Shown here one piece after another: positions 24,413-36,126 of a stretch of DNA of 64,000 nucleotides. The first letter of the stretch is position 1; each line of letters opens with the position of its first letter. The stretch lies in the NCBI RefSeq assembly GCF_958450345.1, contig NC_088780.1, forward strand, positions 49,096,033 to 49,160,032, written 5' to 3'. The translations under genes were made by a program, and so were the position numbers. This DNA is from Calliphora vicina. Its lineage: Eukaryota; Arthropoda; Insecta; Diptera; Calliphoridae. The notes under the pieces were generated by a model. That model did no database searches and was not told where the DNA came from. It worked only from the letters and a program-made list of their open reading frames with translations.

Positions 24413-25735
24413 TTTTTACTATATGTGAAAAATCTGTCAAGTACGATATTAAATTTTATTTATTATAAAATCATCCAAAGATTGTTTTTATCTAAATATG
24501 ACGGATTGTAAGGAAATATATTTGGTTTAGTGTAAGAAAATAAAAGAAAACTAACGCCTCTCCTGATTCTCAAATTTTCGCATATTTCTACATGTGCCTT
24601 AAAATTACTTCCCTTTCATGTCACGTACGAAATACCCTTATTTCGCACGATATTTTGCACAACAATGTTTCGAATGAACTTTTTATTTTTTTAAAATATA
24701 GTACCCTCTGTATGGAACATAAAGACCAAATTATTTTTCAAATACTCTTATTTTTGGAAAATCTAATGTCACGTACTATTACATGGAATTGCCCATATAT
24801 GCAAATATACTATATAAATTGTATGCATATAAATAAATTAATGTAGATTATGAGTATTTAAAAGCAAAAAAGCAACAGCTCTTAGAATGAAAAAAAGAAA
24901 ATGCCGTTGAAATGTTATATCTTTGAATCTGACGTCTGAAAGCGTTGACGGCGACCGCCAAAATCATCAGATACTTACAAATACTTATGCATACATACAT
25001 TGTATTGCATAGATAATGTAACCTAGCTATTTAGTGGCATTAGAAGAAGATGTAACCCTACCCTGCTGTGCTTTTGTTTGTTTTTTTTTTTTTTTTGTTA
25101 TTTAAGCATATGTAAACTTCCTGAAAAACATGAATTTCGTTTACATTGTTTTACAATAGAAATAGCAATAGTATTATGGAAAACTACTACAACAACATAT
25201 TCTATAGTATATATGGATGTATCAGAAGCAAAAAGGCCTAACTCCACAAATTAAAAATTAGAGTAAATTCGTGATGTTTGAAAAATTGTTTTCCAAAATT
25301 TATGAAAATGATAAAACGGAAAAAATGGTCATAAATTAAATTAAATAATACAAAAACAAAATAATTTTCAAAGAGTTCACAACTAATTAGATAGTTATAT
25401 AACAAAATTGATTAGCTCTTGACACATCCATATGTTGTTAACTAATAGATACTTAATGCTTATTGTTGTTATTTCTAAAATTGTTGAGGTTTTTTTTTTC
25501 TGTAAATAACAATCAAATGATATACAGTGGAGCTGAAAGGTAATAAAAAATATAACAATTAATATGTTTATTTGTAAATGTTGCTGCAATTGATTAGTTA
25601 ACCCTCTAACCCGCAAACTTAGAAAAGCTTAAAAAAAGTTGTTGAATAATTATGACCCAATAAACTCAAAACAGCTATCAGTAACTTATTTGCAAATTAA
25701 GCTTAGGAGACAGGTGCAAAAAGGTGAAGAGTGCC
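24413..25735. other. AT-rich non-coding stretch
   Basis: No recognisable gene or repeat; short frames (for example 24592-24846) show no domain or codon pattern. Confidence 0.45.
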
Positions 25736-25739
25736 TCAG

Positions 25740-26298
25740 GGCAATGTTGCCGATTTTATTGAAAAACTAATGATTTTAAATATTTTTATTTAAACAAAAT
25801 TTATTTTTTTAATTAAAATTTTTTTCCAAATTTTTTAAAATTGTTTTTCCAATTTTTATTTTTAATTGTTTTTCCAATTTTTTTTTTAAATTTTTTTTAA
25901 AATTTTTTTCCAAAAAGAATTTATTTGTCATACAACATTTTCTTGATGAAAAAAAAAATTCGGGTTAAAAAATATTTGTCCCGATTTTGACCCATTGTAG
26001 GTCCAACTTACTACAGCCTTATATACATCGTTGCAATGGACTTTGAAATATCTATCAATGGATATCCATATTGTCTATATTAATGACTTAGTAAACCAGA
26101 TATAGGTCAAAAATAGGTCAAAAATCGAGGTTGTCCTAGTTTTTTCCTTATATCTCAGCCATTTGTGGACCGATTTTGTCGATTTTAAATAGCGACCGAG
26201 CCGGAAGAATTTCGGAGATATTGATGTATGAATCATGTATGTAAGTTATTTGGGGGCTTCGGAATATATGCCCTTGCCACTCATGGTGAAGGGTATAA
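25740..26298 (-). mobile_element. dispersed repeat family R copy, truncated
   Basis: The poly-T/poly-A internal tract is followed by GACCCATTGTAGGTCCAACT, ACCGAGCCGGAAGAATTTC and GTTATTTGGGGGCTTCGGAA. It then jumps directly to TGCCACTCATGGTGAAGGGT. The GACGGACAGACGG tract and the GTGGGGTCGC block present in other copies are missing, so there is an internal deletion of about 130-150 bp at 26264. Confidence 0.75.
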
Positions 26299-28080
26299 AA
26301 ACGGAAATGCCACTCATGGCGAAGTGTATAATAAGAAAATATTTATTACTTTCTACGATGATACTCATAAAAACAATTGTTGGCATTTAAGCAGCATAAA
26401 TGAAGATGGCATTTTAAGCAAACACACTGTGCTTGCAACTTTTTGCATAGTTTGCACCATCTTTTTCCACCTGTTTTGCATAAACTGATTAGAAAGTCAA
26501 CAACTGGATTATTAAAAGTTCAATTTTTTATTTTAATTCATTTTTCCATCTTATTTATCATCTTTATTCCACTGTGCATTGTAAACCAATTCCTCTTATA
26601 CATATTTTTACATGTTGATTTCACGTGTTGTATTTTGTGATTTAAATCCATTAGATACTTTAGACCGACAGACAGATACTTTGTTAACCATAGAATTTTT
26701 TGCTATTATTTTGTTCTCTATCGTTTTTTTTATGTCTATGTACATACGTTACTTATGTAAACAACAACATAACAATCAAATCAACAGAATTCAAGGTTGA
26801 TTCATTGAATTTTTCCGGATTTAAATGCGATCAAATATTTTAGATCATAAAAAATCAAGCAAATAAAGAATACATTACTTTAAAATTACTTTATTAAACC
26901 GCCCTCAGTCCAAAAAAAAAATAGAGACTCTCGGCTGCATTTTCTTAATAGCAATAGTGTAAGAAATCAGGAAATCAGAAATCTGGAAATCAGGATTTTT
27001 ATAAAAAGAAAATAGATTACTGATCTTTAATCTAAAATATCTAGATAGCGGAGATGTGATCTTAAACACATTTCTCTTGCTAAGAGAGAAAATTACTGAA
27101 CATAAGTTTCTTTTCCATTTTTTAATCTTAAGAAACAGTTTTTGATATAAATATTGGTTAAACTTGTTTAAGGATTTTGTTTAACTTTCCCTGGAATGTT
27201 ATTTTTATGACCAACCAATTGCCATTTACATAACCACCATTAATTATGTCTTATTCAAACAAAATATGCTAAAATCGGTTATTAACTCAATGATGTTTTA
27301 AAATTAATGAAAAAATGTCCCCGTAATGGTTTAAATCCCCCCACTAAATTATCAAGTAATCCTCTGTAGCAAGACAGAAAGTTATTCATTTAATGGCGTC
27401 ATTGTTATTAAAATAAAATTCAACCATTAATTAATAAAACTTCTTTTATTTTCGTGTTAAACATCAGCAGACAATTCATTTAGTCAATAAAATAAAAAAT
27501 TGTATGTGAAACAAGAAGCAAGAAAAAAAGCCAACAAAAGAATGGCAAAAAAACATAAATAAGTTGGCGCCAAAATACTTATATATATAATGAATCAGTC
27601 GAATATTGTAAAACAATTGAAGAAATTTTACTTTTACCTCTGAAACAAAATAAAATGACGAAGCAAATAAATAAAAACGAATAAACATACAAGTAGTTTG
27701 AAGAAAACTCTGAAATGTTTATTGTTTTTCAATTAAATTCTAATAAAACTAAACAGCAGTTATGGCTAAGTGTAACGAATTAGTGAAAAATTACAAAAAG
27801 TAAACTCTGCATTACAAAAGGGCACTAATAGGTGGCAATTGATTCTCGAAGAGATAACTTCTGGTGGGAAAAATAACTACTTTCTAATGCGCTATACAAA
27901 AAAAGATATAAATTGGTTACTCCTTACATTACTTAGAGATAGTAAAGTAATGTATATATCCCATATAATAATAAAGTAACCAATTGATCACAAATGTGTC
28001 AAAGAGATATATTAACTTATTTTGAAGTCAGTGCAGAACTGTTATATTTCCTAGTTTTTCATTAATAATGTGACAAATTA
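26299..28080. other. AT-rich non-coding stretch
   Basis: No gene recognised. A 75-nt imperfect stem (AATTGGTTACTCC at 27911 against AGTAACCAATT at 27975-27985) contains one copy of the recurrent CATTACTTAGA...GTAATG palindrome. Confidence 0.5.
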
Positions 28081-28084
28081 GGGA

Positions 28085-30010
28085 AGCTAATAAAACAAAG
28101 TTTAAACCAAGTTTAAATTGTAAATTGTGTTAATTTGGTTATGTTAACCCAACTGAAATAATATTAACCTTTAGGTTTAATTAAACTAAGTTTAAACCAG
28201 GAATTTAGTCAATATAAATTAAAATTGAAATGAAGAGATAATTAGTCTAAGTTTAAATTGGACATTTATTTACTTTAATGTTTACTTTAAGATTACTTAA
28301 GGCTTACTTAATAAAGGATTAACGTGGAATTGAATTAGTTGACATTTGCTATATTGTTTTATGATAAACGTGTGAATATTACCTTCGAGGTTTGACTAAA
28401 CCATGTTTAAGCTGGAAATAAGGTAATTTTAAGGCTTAATTAAACCAAGTTTAGGTTTAGCTCTATTGTTTTTTATTGTAAATTAATTGTTAAAGTAATT
28501 AAACCGCGTTTAAACCTTAGATTATGTTATGCTTGCTATTAAACTAACTGTAAACCAGAAATTAAGTTAAGTTTCTTTTGCTGTAAATTAAATGTAATGT
28601 TTTTTATACCTAAGTTTAAACCGGAAATTATATTGAAATAATGTTAAACTTAAGGCTTAATTAAACTAAGTTTAAACCGGGAATTTAGTCAATTTTCTTT
28701 TATTATAATGTTTTAGCTATAAATTGCAATGACGAGATAATTAATCTAAGTTTAAACTAGATATTTATTTAAATAAGTTTACTTTAAGGCTTACTTAATT
28801 AATGATAAACCTAGAATTGTGTTAGCTCACATTTGCTAGATTGTTTAATGTAAACGAGTGAAAATTACCGTCGAGGTTTCATTAAACCACGTTTAAGCAA
28901 GAACTAAGTCAATTCTAAGGGTTAATTAAAACGAGTTTAAGACGGCTATTAATAAAACCAAGTTTAAACAAGAAATAAATTTAGTTTTATTTTCTCTATT
29001 GTTTTTACAGTAAATTAAACTGCGTTTAAACCGCAAATTAAACTAAGTTTGCCATTAAACTAAGTTTAAAGCTGAAGCAAGTTTCTCTTGCTGTAAATAT
29101 AAAGTTTAATTAAACTACGTTTAAACCGGAAATTATATTGATTGATTAGCTTAAACGACGGTAATTTAACTTAGGTGATTAATTAAACTCTGTTTAAAGC
29201 AGGAATTGTTTGTATATTGAATAGAAGGGTTAATTAAACCAAGTAGAAAGCGTAAATTATGTTAATTTTATTATGTCAGCTTAAACGAAAATAAGTTAAT
29301 TTGGAGGTTTAATTAAACTAAATTTGAACTATGAATTAAGTTGATTTTTCTTTTGCTAAACTTTTGCTTTGAATTAAATTAAATGAATTAAAAACTTTGT
29401 TATGTTAGTTTAAAGGAAAATTAATAAACTTCGAGGGTCAATTAAACTAAGTTTAAATCAGAAATCCAATTAAATGTAAAGTTTAATTGAACTAAGTTTA
29501 AACCGGAAATTATATTGATTTTGTTATGTTACCTTAAACGACGGAAATTTAACTTAGGTGATTAATTAAACTCTGTTTAAAGCAGGATTTTTTTGATATA
29601 TTGAATATAAGGGTTAATTAAACCAAGTTTAAACCGTTAATAATGTTAATTTTATTATGTCAGCTTAAACGAAAATAAGTTATTTTAGAGATATAATTAA
29701 ACTTAGTTTAAATTATGAATTAAGTTGAATTTCTTTTGCTAAACTTTTGCTTTAAATTTATACCAAGAACTGAAAATTGTGTTAACTTTGTTATGTTAGT
29801 TTAAACGAAAATAAATTAACTTTGAGGGTCAATTAAACTAAGTTTAAATCAGGAATCAAATTTATTTTATTTTGCTGTAATCTTTTTTTGTTATAATTAA
29901 ACTATGTTTCAACTGGAAATTATGTCTATTTTGTTATGTTAGTTTAAACAAAAGAAAGTTAACTTTAAGGGTTACTTAAACTAAGTTTAAACCGGGAATT
30001 AAGTATATTT
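28085..30010. repeat. diffuse higher-order repeat built on TTAAACTAAGTTTAA
   Basis: The near-palindrome TTAATTAAACTAAGTTTAAA and variants (CCAAG, CTACG, CTCTG centres) recur throughout about 1.9 kb. Longer units are visible: the block near 28150-28440 reappears near 28660-28930 (offset about 508 bp), and the block near 29113-29360 reappears near 29490-29760 (offset about 380 bp), sharing GTTTAAAGCAGGA, TATGTCAGCTTAAACGAAAA and GCTAAACTTTTGCTTT. No coding capacity. Confidence 0.8.
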
Positions 30011-31325
30011 TCAATTGCTGCATTGTTTTTTTCGGATTGAATAAAATTTCGCACTCAGAATAAAAGATCTAGTTGAGTTATATATGTATATCCCTTTCTG
30101 TTTATAAAAATATTTAAGTTTTATGCCGGTTAATAACACAATTTGTTATTTTTCCAGATTCTTCTGGAAAATCTTAAAAATATTCAAAAACTTAATAACA
30201 AAAAGCTTAAATTTTTATCTTAGATTATTAAAATTAAAATACAAACTATAATAAATCCCCTCCCAGTTGCTGGCACAGCATACAGGTGTGTTTTTCTTAA
30301 GCATGAATTACACTTTTCATTAATTTAATGAAAAAAAACAAACACACAACTATTTTGACTATAACTAAAAACCACCAAGAGTTTAGACTCTTAGCACATA
30401 AACTAGACAAAAATTCTGATGTTGTTTGTTTAAAGAAAAATCTGTGTCACTCATTAAAAAAACTGACAGACAGACAAACGCATACATATTTGTTGGCAAC
30501 ATAAAACAGAGATTCCCAAATGCAGCAAAAAGTACCAGACACTCTATGGCCCCACAGTACCCCAAGGAATAAGTAAAGCAAAAGGAGTAAAACAGTTAAA
30601 ATGCTAATAATATGTGTGTGTCTGCCTTGTTAAAGCAACAATTGGGAATTTCTGTTAAAAAATAAAACCAAAATTAATATTCAGGTTGCATGTGTTGCAT
30701 TCAACCAACAATTGTAGCACAACCGAACCACAATGGCAGACAATATGAGTTTAATATGAGTTGCAGGAGCTGAAATGTATATTCTGCTTTTCATATGATA
30801 CCGTTATAAAATATCTATGCATCTCTGTATCTATGTATCTATGGTGTGTATGTTGTATCTGAGGCGTATCTGTGATGTTTTAATATGTGACACCACATCT
30901 TGTCACATCATAAATAAATTTTAAATGTGCCATTACTCAGCGCGAAATATGTTGCGAAGAAGTATTGTGTTATAAAAAATAATAATAATGATAATAAAAC
31001 AACATTAACAAATTGCTGATCAAGTATCAAAGTGACGCCTGTAGTTTTTCCCATGGATTCTTTTTTTAATAGCCTGGTCAATTAAATGTTCTGTTAAGAT
31101 GTGTTTAAACTTTAAGTATTTTTTATTCTTCTTTAAAGGGAAATATTTTAATACTTCAGTTAGATATAGGCATAATTGCAGCATTTAGATGTCTGAAACA
31201 CATCTACAGAACTTGGTGGAAATATATCGATTGTATGCATCTTTAAATTGATGCAAAGAGCCACCCATAATGGACATACGATGTTTCTTTCTAATTGTGG
31301 AAAGCATATTTTTAAAATTTATGAA
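30011..31325. other. AT-rich non-coding stretch, comparatively repeat-free
   Basis: Mixed-composition sequence without recognised coding frames; TGTATCTATG tracts near 30815-30845. This is one of the longer stretches in the window without an identifiable mobile element. Confidence 0.5.
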
Positions 31326-31329
31326 TAAA

Positions 31330-31665
31330 AGGTCTTCCTACACGGACTTCAGAACTATGACAGTTGATAAGGCCATATTGTTAAAGCTATAAATGATAAA
31401 ATTGTTTTGTCAAAATTTGCGTTCTGTTCTGATCCTAATTGTCAACATATAATCATCTTCAGTAATGAGGCCCATTTCGAATTTGGGTCGATCCCCAAAA
31501 CCTTCTACGCAAGCCATCGATCAAATTTAGCCTGAATTATGTGCCAGAGTCATGGAAAATTGGACATTTCGGCGGATATTTGTTATGTTATATTCCATAT
31601 ATAATGGCATTGATATGCCTTTCAAATGAATAATGATATCTTAAACAAACTTTGTTTTATTTAAA
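31330..31665 (+). pseudogene. Tc1/mariner-like transposase relic with internal deletion
   Basis: About 31435-31495 reads HIIIFSNEAHFEFGS, matching the (I/V)-I-F-S-D-E-A-H-F block around the first catalytic Asp of the insect transposase type whose block continues L-x-G-Y-V-N-K-Q-N. Here the catalytic D of SDEAHF reads N. About 31540-31625 in another frame reads LCARVMENWTFRRIF, resembling the extreme C-terminal block (M-E-N-W-T-x-R) of the same proteins. Everything between, including the second and third acidic residues, is gone. Confidence 0.65.
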
Positions 31666-31726
31666 TTTAAAGATAGGAAGCGCATAATGATACTCCCTTT
31701 ATATAAGTTTGTCTTTCCGTTGTAAT

Positions 31727-32285
31727 TTAGGTTGATATTTAAAATCGTGAAATTAAAACATTTTCACAATATAAATTTATGCAAAGTATTGGCCATTATT
31801 AGCTATGGCCTTTTCCCATCATTCTTTCATCATTTGAAGTCATCTTTTTCGGCCAAGAACGAATAAAGCCAATACCAGATACTCTGTTCCGAAGTGAAGC
31901 TTACCGAAATAGAGCGTTCTGCATGTATCGGAACTAATAATAGTGGGAAGGTCACGATCTGGACTATAAAGCGGCAGAGGCAACACTTCCCAACCACTTC
32001 ATTCTAACAGGTATTGCAGCATGTGGCCAAGCTTTGTCATAATGGAATATTACGGTTTCGCTTCAAACGAATCAGTTGCGTTTGGTACAGTTTCCCTATG
32101 ATGGTCTGGTCAGATTTCAGCAGCTTACCTCTTCTGAACCGAACAACCCATCTCTCGCACGTAGAAACCGATGGAACACATTCACCATAAGCTTTGGAGA
32201 GCAATGATTTTGCTTCAGTGGCACTTTTTTCAAATTACAGAAGTAAAGAAAAACTTCAAGCATATGACGTTTTGTTGACATAAAA
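31727..32285 (-). mobile_element. mariner relic (mauritiana/Mos1-like), catalytic core deleted
   Basis: On the minus strand, in order: FEKSATEAKSLLSKAYGE, then STCERWVVRFRRG (32235-32130, the N-terminal helix-turn-helix block). KLLKSDQTIIGKLYQTQLIR and LKR follow immediately (32125-32060). Nucleotides for the W-E-V-L-P-x-x-P-Y-S-P-D-x-A-P-S-D-Y block (32010-31935) come next, then SWPKK-equivalent and the C-terminal end near 31770. Joining FRRG to KLLK removes the linker and first catalytic Asp region. The 3' terminus TTAGGTTGATATTTAAAAT (31727) resembles the TIRs of 41458-41915. It is inserted in an R-family scrap (31700-31726). Multiple stops. Confidence 0.8.
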
Positions 32286-32439
32286 TTCTACATTTTCGAA
32301 GCAAACAAAAAGCGCTATAATGATTAATAACTATGCACAGTGGTTTAGAAACTTTTTTTTTTGGAAATAATTCGGTATCCCGGGAACTATTGGAGATATT
32401 ATTACAAAATTTCACATGGTTAGAGCTGAGGTGTTTTTG

Positions 32440-33790
32440 AGTTTGAATTACATTTGTTCAGCTTCCTAGGGGTAATACGGGCCAGTTTGTGGCCCCTCAA
32501 AGTTGGTCACCTCGGGTCTCAAAATTTTTTAAAAAATCCCCAAAAATTCATTTATGATCCGAATGAGCTGAAATTTAAAATATAAATAGTCCTTGAGAAG
32601 ATCTACAAAAAATACGCTCACATGTGTAGGTTATCTCCTTCAGTTGAAGAGATATTTAGGTTTATTTATTTTTTTTTTAATTTTGCTCGATTTTTTTTGT
32701 TTTTTAGATATGGCGGCCCTACGGAGGGTCGAATTTTTTTTTAAAAATATCAGCTATATTGGCAATAAAATTCTAAATAAAATAAAAAAAACTTGGTAAC
32801 AGTTATCTCGTCCGTGTAAAAAGTTACACGCATCCAAAGTTGGAACATGTAAAATGGGCCTAATTTTTTACGATTTTTCCTAAAAAAGTCCCTATATTTT
32901 TTCTTTTGTAGAAACAAATTTTCTTTGGGACTATATACAAGTTTTATATGTTCCGGAAAGAAAACTTAATGCAAAAGCATGTAAAGTAAAATTGGGCTCA
33001 CTTAAGCGGACACAGTATCCCCCAGACCTATCCAAACTTGGACAATTTTAAAAAAAATATTTAGGTTTCAGTAAAAAATTCTAAAAAGGCAAAGCACCGA
33101 TCCTCGAAAAAGTTCCGTATTTGTATAACCCTATATGTTGTTTAAATACTTAGAAAGTTGTTTTACTATCACACGGTAAATAGCGTCACAGTAGGCACTT
33201 TTCTAAAAAAAACTCAGTTTTTGGAACACATTTTCCCCGTTTTAGGAAATTCGGTATTTGAAAATAAAAAATGTCAGAAATTATAATGTCATTAATTTAA
33301 GGACATTTAGATCTAAATTAGTTCCCAATTTTGTTATGATATCTTTAACCGTTAAAATTTTACATTAAATCAAATTTTATATTTTTATTCGTGGAAAATC
33401 ACCATATGAAAGTTTTTTTAGTTTTTAAGGTAAATGAAGTCCCAAAATTTTATAAAATTATTTAATTTTACTAAAATATCAATCCTCAGGTCATAATGTT
33501 TTCAACAGTATCAAATACTCATATAAAAAGCCTTTATTTACTCCACAGAAGTTCCACAGACAAATTTGTACATTTTTTCATATAATGCGTTCAAAATGTT
33601 ATTAACATTTCAAATGTAAATTCTGAATTCAAACACATACTGACTTAACAAAAATTTTAGTGTAACAGATTTTTGCACGCATTATATGAAAAAACGTACA
33701 AATTTGTCAAAGCGGGCAAGGTTTGTGGAACTTCTGAGGAGTAAATAAAGGCTTTTTATATAAGTATTTGATACTGTTAAGTGCTTAACA
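32440..33790 (-). mobile_element. dispersed repeat family F, copy 2 with inverted end
   Basis: 32440-33600 is family F in reverse orientation relative to 15500-16640. 33605-33785 repeats the outer end again in forward orientation, so CTTTATTTACTCCACAGAAG (33530 on) faces GGAACTTCTGAGGAGTAAAT (33728 on) across a hairpin centre near 33600-33680. Outside F, 32286-32439 holds nothing recognised. Confidence 0.7.
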
Positions 33791-33873
33791 GTGTTATGTT
33801 GACTGTAAAATGATCAATGTTAAAAAATGTGGTTTTTGTCTGTGCTAGTTAAATTCCAATTTAACTTCACACA

Positions 33874-34501
33874 CATTGGTCCATAATCATAGTCAAACAC
33901 TAAAGTCGGTTCCTTTTAAAAACAACTTTAAAATAAAAACCTGCTTTTTATTAATTTGCAACCATAGTCAAAATTAAAGTATGTTTTAAATTGAACCGAC
34001 TTTAACTGGGTGCCACCGCAAATGTAGAAAATGTGTTCATACAATATACAACAAAAAACAGACAAATGGCAACGTTGAACAGCTGATATACAAAATTAAA
34101 AAAAAAATCCAAAAAACGTAAACAATAAAAGTAACCGGGACATCTAAAGAAAGAAAGTTGTTTGTTGTGGAAAAATGGAAAAGATAAGATTAATATCATA
34201 ATTACGATATTTTGGTACTAATTTTATTGATAACTGTTCAATAATTGCAAAATCTTTACCAATATCTTGTAACTTAATCATTTTTTACTTTGTGACGAAC
34301 TTTTTTACTCGGCGAAGAAAAGCAGATGCTGTTGTTAAACGAATTAAAAACAACTTCAGCTAGTTTTATATTTAGAGTCGAGTTCAGCGTCAGAAGTATA
34401 CTTTAACTAGTCTATGATAGACCTAAAGTCCACTCTTAAGTAAAGTCGAGTTTAATTCTCTTAAAATGTACTTTATTTTTGACTATGATTATGGGCCATT
34501 G
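33874..34501. mobile_element. ~0.63-kb TIR element
   Basis: The left end ATTGGTCCATAATCATAG (33875) continuing TCAAA and the right end TTTGACTATGATTATGGGCC (34478 on) are inverted complements over about 24 bases with two mismatches. The interior repeats the theme AAAGTCG / CGACTTTA several times. No coding frame. No convincing target duplication, so the superfamily is unknown. Confidence 0.6.
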
Positions 34502-36126
34502 TTTTTATTAACATTTATGTATGTTAAGATTTTTTCGATCTCACTCCTTATAACAACTTTTAATATGAAACTATTCCATCTGTGATGAAAACATATTCTG
34601 CCCTCCATTCCTCTATCTCTCTCTCTCTCACTCTATCTTCTTTAAGTTGTTATTATAGTTGTTGAATGTAAATACAAAAAACTTTTATCAACTTTAACCC
34701 TTCACACTTTCTGACTGCCATTGCACTTTGGTTTTTTTAAAGTGTTGCATTCGGTTGTTATAACTATTTTGCCAAATACGTGAGCAGTGTACAAGTGAGT
34801 AAGTAGTCGTATGAAAATTTTCTTGTACACTTGCCAACAAAATTATACATACGTACATACATATAGATATAAGAGTATAGTTTAGATATAGGTCAATGTG
34901 TCATCATGGAAATGAAGGAAAATGTACGATAGCAAATGTGTTTGTTGGTTGTATGAAGGAGTATGCGAAATACAGGGTAAAAAGTTTAAACAGATGTTTT
35001 GCAAAGTGTGTATTTTTGAGTTCTGCACTCGTACTTGCAACAATTTCTGAGAGCCTGTTTATTATACAATATGTCGGCTACATATTTAGCTGTAAGTTTT
35101 TATTATTGTTGTTGCTGCAGTGTACTTAAAAATGAGTAATGTTAAAATGTATATAAATAAAATCAGTATACACTGTAAAACTAATTAGGGCAATTAGAAA
35201 TAAATAAAGAAAATACACAATTATATTTTGAAGTGATTAATACTACTGAAAATAAGAAGATTTATTTTCCTTTCTAATTAAGTTTATCTAATAATAGTTC
35301 CTTATTTAAATTTTCTTATTAAATTTCAATTTGCCTGGAGTTTTCATTTAAATGTTATTTTATCTCAAATATTTCTGCAAGTGTTTGTGAATAATACTTG
35401 AACATTTTTCGTTTTTTTTTGGGGTATAATTTACAAAAATTATTATTGTCAGTTATTTTACTGGCAAAATGTAACTGTCATTCCAGTCATCCAAAAGGGC
35501 AGCAGGTCATTTATACAAAATATAAAATATCACACAACATTGGTACACAACTGGTCCTAAAGTGGGTCTCACACTGGCACCACACACCACATGCAAGTAC
35601 TTATGGATCAAATGGATAAAAATGTTTCGAGTGGCAATGGCGGCAGTGGCGTTGGCAGCTGTATGTGACATTAATATTGCATCATGTACCTACTCTAGTC
35701 GCAAGCAGGCGGTTTCTAATAAATGTGTTGATTTTTTTTGTTTTGTTCTGCTTTTTTTTGCACATTGAATGTAATTTATCATATTTATGCAAAAATTTTA
35801 TTGTTACGAGGGAAAATATAATAAATATTTGTTTGTTCATGTAACTAAGTATAATAAAATAATAATAACACTTGTGGCGTGATGTGATATTTTGCAAATT
35901 ATTTTTTAACATAATAGATACATAAGTACTTTCAACAACAAGTGGAATGTTGACGTCAACTAGTAAAATAGGGAAAAACTGAAACCAAAAATTATTAAAA
36001 ATAAAAAGTTTCCAGAAATTTATTTAGAACATGACACATTCCCAGCAAAAAATGCAACTACATACCATATGCATTACCTGAAGACAGCTTGGTAATGTAA
36101 GGTTTATAAAATATACCAAATTTTTA
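34502..36126. other. AT-rich non-coding stretch with CT and GTT microsatellites
   Basis: CTCTATCTCTCTCTCTCTC at about 34612-34632 and one copy of the recurrent palindrome at 36071-36098. Short open frames at 34896-35129 and 35398-35768 look like ordinary sequence without domains. Confidence 0.5.
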
